Source: Gammaproteobacteria bacterium (GTDB taxonomy: Bacteria > Pseudomonadota > Gammaproteobacteria > Steroidobacterales > Steroidobacteraceae). From it: a stretch of 38,572 bases of DNA. The notes beneath the pieces were generated by a model. That model ran no database searches. It saw only the letters and a program-made list of their open reading frames with translations, and was not told the origin of the DNA. Where the stretch lies: contig JASHTF010000383.1 of NCBI GenBank assembly GCA_030040715.1, forward strand, positions 1 to 38,572, read 5' to 3'. Of the stretch, positions 34,616 to 38,572 are shown piece by piece; positions within the stretch are counted from its first letter, which is position 1, and every line of letters starts with the position of its first letter. The position numbers and the translations under genes are program-made.

Positions 34616-36439
34616 ATGAGCGTCGATACATTCGATCCCAAGACCTACGTGGCGACGCTGCCGCAGCGCCCTGGTGTCTATCGCATGTACGACGCCGACG
34701 GCGAGCTGTTGTACGTCGGCAAGGCGGCCAGCCTGCGCGATCGCGTCGGCAGCTACTTCAGCGGCCGTCACGACTCGCCCAAGCTCGCGGCGCTGGTGCA
34801 GCGGATCGCGCGCATAGAGGTCACCGTCACCGCGAACGAGCCCGAAGCACTGCTGCTCGAAATCAATCTGATCAAGACCCAGCGGCCGCGCTACAACATC
34901 GCGCTGCGTGACGACAAATCCTATCCCTATATCCTCTGCCCGCTGGAGCACGAATATCCGCGGCTGATGTTCTATCGCGGCGCGCCGCAATCCAACGCGC
35001 GTCAGTTCGGGCCGTTTCCGAGCGCCTACGCGGTCAAGGAGGTGTTGCTGCATCTGCAGAAAGTGTTTGGCATCCGCAACTGCCGCGACTCGTTCTTCGC
35101 CCATCGCAGCCGACCCTGTCTGCAGTACCAGATCGGACGCTGCTCGGCGCCGTGTGTCGGCTTGATCAGCCGCGAGGATTACGCGCGCGATCTCGCCGGC
35201 GCGATCGGCGTGCTCGAGGGCCGCAATGAGGAGGTCATCGCGCAGTTGCAGCAGCGCATGGAGCAGGCCGCCGCCGCGCTGCGGTTCGAGGATGCGGCTC
35301 GACTCCGCGATCAGCTGCGCGAGCTGCAGGAGATCCGCGCGCAGCACAGCGGCCAGACACGACGGGTCGGAGATACCGACGTCATCGCTCTGGTCGGCGA
35401 GCCCGGACAATATGCCATCTGCGTGCTGCCGGTGCGCGCCGGCCAAGAGCTCGGCACGCTGAGCCACTTCCCGGGCAACGCCCTGAGCGATCCGGCCGCG
35501 ACGCTGCGCGACTTCCTGCTGCTTTACTACCGGATCGAGACCGCTCCACCGCAGGTGTTGATCAACCTCGAGCTGCCCGATGGCACGGCTCTCGCCGAGG
35601 TGCTCGGGGCTGCGGTCGGCCGGCGTGTGCAGCTGCGGATTCCGCGCCGGGGTATGGGACACAAGTGGCTCGAGCTGGCACTCGAGAACGCCCGCAACGA
35701 CCTGCGCATGCGAGCGCTGAAGGCGGAGCTGATCGCCGAGGGCATGCAGGTGCTGGCGAGCGCACTGCGGCTGGAGGCGCCGCCGGAGCGGGTCGAATGC
35801 TTCGACGTCAGCCACACTGCGGGCGAAGGCGCCGTAGCATCGTGCGTGGTATTTACTCCGGAAGGAGCACGCAAGCGCGACTATCGACGCTACAACATCG
35901 AGGCAGTGACGCCCGGCGATGACTACGCGGCGATGTACCAGGCGCTGCGCCGGCACGGCGCGCATATCGCGCGCGGCGAGCGGCCGCGCCCGGATCTGAT
36001 TCTGATCGACGGCGGGCCGGGTCAGGTCGAGAGCGCCGCGGTGGCGCTGACCGAGGTGGGCTGTCCCGATCTGATCCTGGTTGGCATCGCCAAGGGCGCA
36101 GACCGGCGGCCCGGGCAGGAGCGACTCTATCGCGCCGGGCAGAGCACGCCGATCGTGCTCGACGCCGCCAGTGCGGCGCTGCACTTCATTCAACGTGTGC
36201 GCGATGAGGCGCACCGCTTTGCCATCAGCAGCCACCGCCGCCGTCGCGCGCGCCGCTTCCGAGAATCGGTGCTGGAGGCGGTGCCGGGATTGGGACCGTC
36301 GCGCCGCCGCGCGCTGCTGACGCACTTCGGTGGTCTGCAGGGCGTCATGCGCGCCAGCCTCAATGATCTACAGAGCGCCGTGGGGGTCGGGCCGGCATTG
36401 GCGCGTTCGATCTACGAACACTTGCATCCCGGTGCCTGA
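34616..36439 (+). CDS. uvrC: Excinuclease ABC subunit C
   Basis: This 607-residue nuclease makes both incisions in nucleotide excision repair. Domains are an N-terminal GIY-YIG nuclease (about 15-95, PGVYRMYDADGELLYVGKA) and a Cys-rich linker (CLQYQIGRCSAPCVGLI). A UvrB-binding UVR helix pair (about 200-240), an RNase H-like nuclease with DLILIDGGPGQV, and a C-terminal (HhH)2 (VPGLGPSRRRALLTHFG) follow. Length matches E. coli UvrC (610). ATG at 34616 is chosen; the track extension to 34145 reads DAHP synthase sequence in the wrong frame. The pgsA start follows after one base, the conserved uvrC-pgsA order of gammaproteobacteria. Confidence 0.97.
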   Translation: MSVDTFDPKTYVATLPQRPGVYRMYDADGELLYVGKAASLRDRVGSYFSGRHDSPKLAALVQRIARIEVTVTANEPEALLLEINLIKTQRPRYNIALRDDKSYPYILCPLEHEYPRLMFYRGAPQSNARQFGPFPSAYAVKEVLLHLQKVFGIRNCRDSFFAHRSRPCLQYQIGRCSAPCVGLISREDYARDLAGAIGVLEGRNEEVIAQLQQRMEQAAAALRFEDAARLRDQLRELQEIRAQHSGQTRRVGDTDVIALVGEPGQYAICVLPVRAGQELGTLSHFPGNALSDPAATLRDFLLLYYRIETAPPQVLINLELPDGTALAEVLGAAVGRRVQLRIPRRGMGHKWLELALENARNDLRMRALKAELIAEGMQVLASALRLEAPPERVECFDVSHTAGEGAVASCVVFTPEGARKRDYRRYNIEAVTPGDDYAAMYQALRRHGAHIARGERPRPDLILIDGGPGQVESAAVALTEVGCPDLILVGIAKGADRRPGQERLYRAGQSTPIVLDAASAALHFIQRVRDEAHRFAISSHRRRRARRFRESVLEAVPGLGPSRRRALLTHFGGLQGVMRASLNDLQSAVGVGPALARSIYEHLHPGA

Positions 36440-36440
36440 G

Positions 36441-37013
36441 ATGACCTGGAATCTGCCCAATGTGCTCACGTGGCTGCGCATTCTGGCGGTGCCGCTGGTC
36501 GTGGTGCTGTTTCTGATCGGTGCGCGCTCGCCGCACAGCCCGGCCGATCCGATCGCGGGGTTGTTGTTCGCGGCCGCCGCCATCACCGACTCGCTCGATG
36601 GCTATCTCGCGCGCCGGCTCGGGCAAACCACCCGCCTCGGCAGCTTTCTCGATCCGGTGGCCGACAAGCTGATGGTCGCGGTTGCGCTGGTGCTGATCGT
36701 GAGCCGCGATCCACGCACACTGATGGTGTTGACGGCAGCGGTGATCATCGGCCGCGAGATCGCCATCTCGGCGCTGCGCGAGTGGATGGCCGGCATCGGT
36801 CAGCGCGCCGCGGTGGCGGTGTCGCGCATCGGCAAGTTCAAGACCATTCTGCAGATGACGGGACTCACGCTGCTGCTGTTTCGCAATGACGTCGCCGGGC
36901 TGCCGATCTACCTGCTCGGTCAGTGGCTCACGGTGATCGCCGCGGCCCTGACGCTGATCTCGATGGCGGTGTATCTGCGCGCTGCCTGGCCGCACCTGTC
37001 GGCGTCGAGCTGA
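36441..37013 (+). CDS. pgsA: CDP-diacylglycerol-glycerol-3-phosphate 3-phosphatidyltransferase
   Basis: This 190-residue inner-membrane enzyme makes phosphatidylglycerol phosphate, the committed step for phosphatidylglycerol and cardiolipin. The CDP-alcohol phosphotransferase motif DG-X2-AR-X8-G-X3-D-X3-D is complete in DGYLARRLGQTTRLGSFLDP followed by VAD. Several hydrophobic helices are visible, and the N-terminus MTWNLPNVLTWLRI is typical. The ATG at 36441 directly follows the uvrC stop; the track start at 36330 is in uvrC. No tRNA cluster follows it, unlike in E. coli. Confidence 0.95.
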   Translation: MTWNLPNVLTWLRILAVPLVVVLFLIGARSPHSPADPIAGLLFAAAAITDSLDGYLARRLGQTTRLGSFLDPVADKLMVAVALVLIVSRDPRTLMVLTAAVIIGREIAISALREWMAGIGQRAAVAVSRIGKFKTILQMTGLTLLLFRNDVAGLPIYLLGQWLTVIAAALTLISMAVYLRAAWPHLSASS

Positions 37014-37022
37014 GACGCGCGT

Positions 37023-37067
37023 CGTCGCCACGCGCGCCGTCGCCACGCGTGTCGCTGCCGCGCGCGT
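37023..37067. repeat. Imperfect 15-bp tandem repeat after pgsA
   Basis: cgtcgccacgcg occurs at 37023 and again at 37038, with a degraded third copy (gtcgctgccgcg). It lies in the 226-base pgsA-cheY gap, in which no gene is seen. Function unknown. Confidence 0.5.
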
Positions 37068-37122
37068 CGGCGCGGCGCTCGCGTTCCACATAAAACCAGC
37101 CCGACTGTACCCACGTGCCGAC

Positions 37123-37156
37123 GTCGCGACGCAATATGTGAACCGTGTCGCGACGC
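37123..37156. promoter_or_regulatory. Paired gtcgcgacgc direct repeats upstream of cheY
   Basis: Two exact copies of gtcgcgacgc lie at 37123-37132 and 37147-37156, 24 bases apart start to start. Each contains the palindrome TCGCGA. The arrangement, 90-110 bases before a gene start, would suit a dimeric regulator binding twice, but no regulator is identified. Confidence 0.35.
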
Positions 37157-37190
37157 GATGTCCGGATCGTGGCGCCGCGGCAGGATACCG

Positions 37191-37202
37191 CTCTATATAG
37201 AG
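37191..37202. promoter_or_regulatory. Perfect 12-bp palindrome, likely promoter element of cheY
   Basis: CTCTATATAGAG is an exact inverted repeat and the most AT-rich spot in the gap. TATATA could serve as a -10 element for cheY, 38 bases upstream of the ATG, and the symmetry could serve as an operator. Neither a convincing -35 nor a known consensus is seen. Confidence 0.35.
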
Positions 37203-37239
37203 TGCTGGTTCATAGGTATCGCGGTAGCTACGCGGGACC

Positions 37240-37626
37240 ATGCATCGAAAGCTCAAATTTCTCGTCGTGGACGATGTCGCCACCATGCGTCGCTTTATCA
37301 AGCAATCGCTCCGCGAGCTCGGCTATACGCAGGTCAGCATGGCCGCCGACGGCGATGCCGCCATCGCGCTGCTCAAGAATGGCGATTTCGACTTCGTGAT
37401 CACGGACTGGAACATGCCCGGTACGCCCGGCCTGGAAGTGTTGCGGCACGTGCGCGCGGACGAGCGTCTGGCGAAGCTCCCGGTGGTGATGCTCACGGCC
37501 GAAGCCAAGCGCGAGCACATCGTCGAGGCGGTGCAGGCCGGCGTGAGCGGCTACGTGGTCAAGCCATTCTCGGCCAAGACTCTGAAGGAGAAGATCGACC
37601 AGGTTCTCGAGGCGCCGGCCGCGTGA
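37240..37626 (+). CDS. cheY: Chemotaxis response regulator CheY
   Basis: This 128-residue single receiver domain has Asp11-Asp12, phosphorylation site Asp56 in ITDWNMP, Thr in MLTAEA and Lys in VVKPFSAKT, as in E. coli CheY (Asp57, ISDWNMP). It has no output domain. In a flagellar system it binds the FliM switch. It stands directly before cheA with 4 bases between, which fits a chemotaxis operon, here evidently without cheZ between. Confidence 0.93.
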   Translation: MHRKLKFLVVDDVATMRRFIKQSLRELGYTQVSMAADGDAAIALLKNGDFDFVITDWNMPGTPGLEVLRHVRADERLAKLPVVMLTAEAKREHIVEAVQAGVSGYVVKPFSAKTLKEKIDQVLEAPAA

Positions 37627-37630
37627 CGCG

Positions 37631-38572
37631 ATGCCCATAGACCTGGCGCAATTTCATGAGACCTTCTATGAGGAGAGCTTCGAGGCCATCGCCGTCCTGG
37701 AGCAGGAGCTGCTGCGCCTGGATGTCGGCGAGCGCGATCCGAACCTGATTCATACCATCTTCCGCGCGGCGCACTCGATCAAGGGTGGCGCGGCGACCTT
37801 CGGCTTCCAGTCGATCAGCTCCTTCACTCATTCGCTCGAGGCCCTGCTCGATGAGGTGCGCGGCGGGCGGCTGCAACTGACGCAGCCGCTGGCGCAGCTG
37901 CTGCTGCGCGCAGTCGACGTGCTGCGGGGCATGCTGAGCGCACAACGCGCGCGGCTGTCGATCAACCCGCAGCAGATAGTGGATCTGCAGTTCGAGATGG
38001 AGCGCGCTTGCGCTCAGCAGCGCCCACTGCGGAGCGTGCAGGGTGATTCCGGCGCCGGCGGTGGTGCCGGTGCGGCCGCTCATGCGGCCAGCGACGCGTC
38101 GGCCGCAGCGTCCGCGGACGCAGTCACCGGCGCGGCCCCGGTGGCTTCACCGGCCGCGGACGCCCCCGCGGATGCGCCGCAAGCTGCGCGCCGCGGTTTG
38201 CGTCGCTACGACATCAGCGTGCGCCCGCTGCCGCATCTGTTCGCACGGCGCAACGATCCGCTGCGCCTGTTCCGCGGGCTGCAGGCGCTCGGGGAGCTAC
38301 GGGTTCACGCCGACGTGACGGCGCTACCGCCGCTGCAGGAGTTCGATCCAGAGAGTTGCTACCTGTCCTGGAGTCTGCAGCTGCAGACCACTGCCTCGCG
38401 CCAGGCGATCCTGGAGGTGTTCGAGTGGACCGAGGGCGACTGCGCGCTCGACGTGACCGCGATCGAGGAGCCGGCGCCCACGCCGATCGAATACGCCGCG
38501 GCCGAGCCTAGGGCCGCCGAGCGCCCGCCGATCGAGCGTCAACGCGCCGAGCAGCCGACCTCCGTACGCGGC
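37631..38572 (+). CDS. cheA: Chemotaxis histidine kinase CheA, N-terminal part (runs off window)
   Basis: The frame opens with ATG at 37631 and stays open for 314 codons to the window edge, so it is missing from the ORF track. The HPt (P1) domain covers about residues 1-110, with phospho-acceptor His48 in FRAAHSIKGGAATFG. An Ala/Asp/Pro-rich linker (about 140-195) follows. The next domain, starting near RYDISVRPLPHLFARRNDPLRLFRGL, ends in a VFEWTEGD segment typical of CheA inter-domain repeats. The dimerisation, ATPase and CheW-like domains would lie to the right. The neighbour cheY and the motif make the identity firm. Confidence 0.92.
   Translation, partial: MPIDLAQFHETFYEESFEAIAVLEQELLRLDVGERDPNLIHTIFRAAHSIKGGAATFGFQSISSFTHSLEALLDEVRGGRLQLTQPLAQLLLRAVDVLRGMLSAQRARLSINPQQIVDLQFEMERACAQQRPLRSVQGDSGAGGGAGAAAHAASDASAAASADAVTGAAPVASPAADAPADAPQAARRGLRRYDISVRPLPHLFARRNDPLRLFRGLQALGELRVHADVTALPPLQEFDPESCYLSWSLQLQTTASRQAILEVFEWTEGDCALDVTAIEEPAPTPIEYAAAEPRAAERPPIERQRAEQPTSVRG

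Noticed and set aside
34538-36325. 595-aa minus-strand ORF inside uvrC
   Set aside because: It is fully antisense to UvrC domains and rich in Arg, His and Gln; no family is recognisable.
37014-37239. Possible tRNA genes after pgsA as in E. coli
   Set aside because: No cloverleaf-like stems, T-loop GTTCRA pattern or CCA end could be found on either strand.

Overview
The window is a dense, GC-rich stretch of bacterial chromosome carrying mostly housekeeping genes. Gene content points to a gammaproteobacterium, probably near the Xanthomonadales/Nevskiales/Steroidobacter group. The evidence is a fused ThrA with thrB and thrC, an MsrPQ pair, a nudJ-mnmA cluster with purB nearby, a PhoPQ-like pair, a class II DAHP synthase, and uvrC-pgsA followed by cheY-cheA. 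This placement is inferred from gene content, not from a phylogeny. No tRNA, rRNA, CRISPR array or insertion sequence was seen. Nearly every long antisense ORF in the track is a GC-driven shadow.

Layout, left to right. (1) 1-605 is the 3' end of an S1/P1-type nuclease. It converges on a minus-strand nfeD-slipin pair (612-3037), a membrane serine protease with its SPFH partner. (2) 3233-7973 is a tightly overlapped thrABC operon. A NERD-domain protein and a small CPXCG zinc-ribbon-like protein follow (8036-8994). (3) 9031-10640 holds divergent tatD and a YgjP/SprT-like metallopeptidase. (4) 10670-12342 is minus-strand msrP-msrQ, the periplasmic methionine sulfoxide repair system. msrQ appears to need a CTG start overlapping the msrP stop, and msrP has a 9-bp tandem repeat directly before its start. 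(5) 12651-15353 is an exported GH3 glycosidase with an inserted PA14 domain. It looks less GC-rich than its neighbours. (6) A minus-strand run from 24401 to 15408 encodes purB, a DUF7931-like protein, nudJ, mnmA, acnA and a HAD phosphatase. (7) 24468-27410 is fumC, nudL and mazG. (8) 27604-30421 is a PepSY protein plus a PhoP/PhoQ-like two-component system. (9) 30424-33192 is a lysine-catabolism-type pair, an ALDH7-like dehydrogenase and a saccharopine dehydrogenase. (10) 33243-37013 holds a class II DAHP synthase, uvrC and pgsA. (11) 37240 to the right edge is cheY and the start of cheA, the latter missing from the ORF track because it runs off the window.

The most striking element is a 517-residue intein inside aconitase A (17255-18805, minus). 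It has intact splicing motifs (Cys1, TPDH, terminal His-Asn, Cys+1) and two LAGLIDADG motifs that keep their acidic residues. It sits inside the CxxC of the [4Fe-4S] site, so its Cys+1 is itself the third cluster ligand. Aconitase cannot assemble its cluster until the intein is removed. This couples a selfish element to a redox- and iron-sensitive TCA enzyme and is the best candidate here for an undescribed regulatory system.
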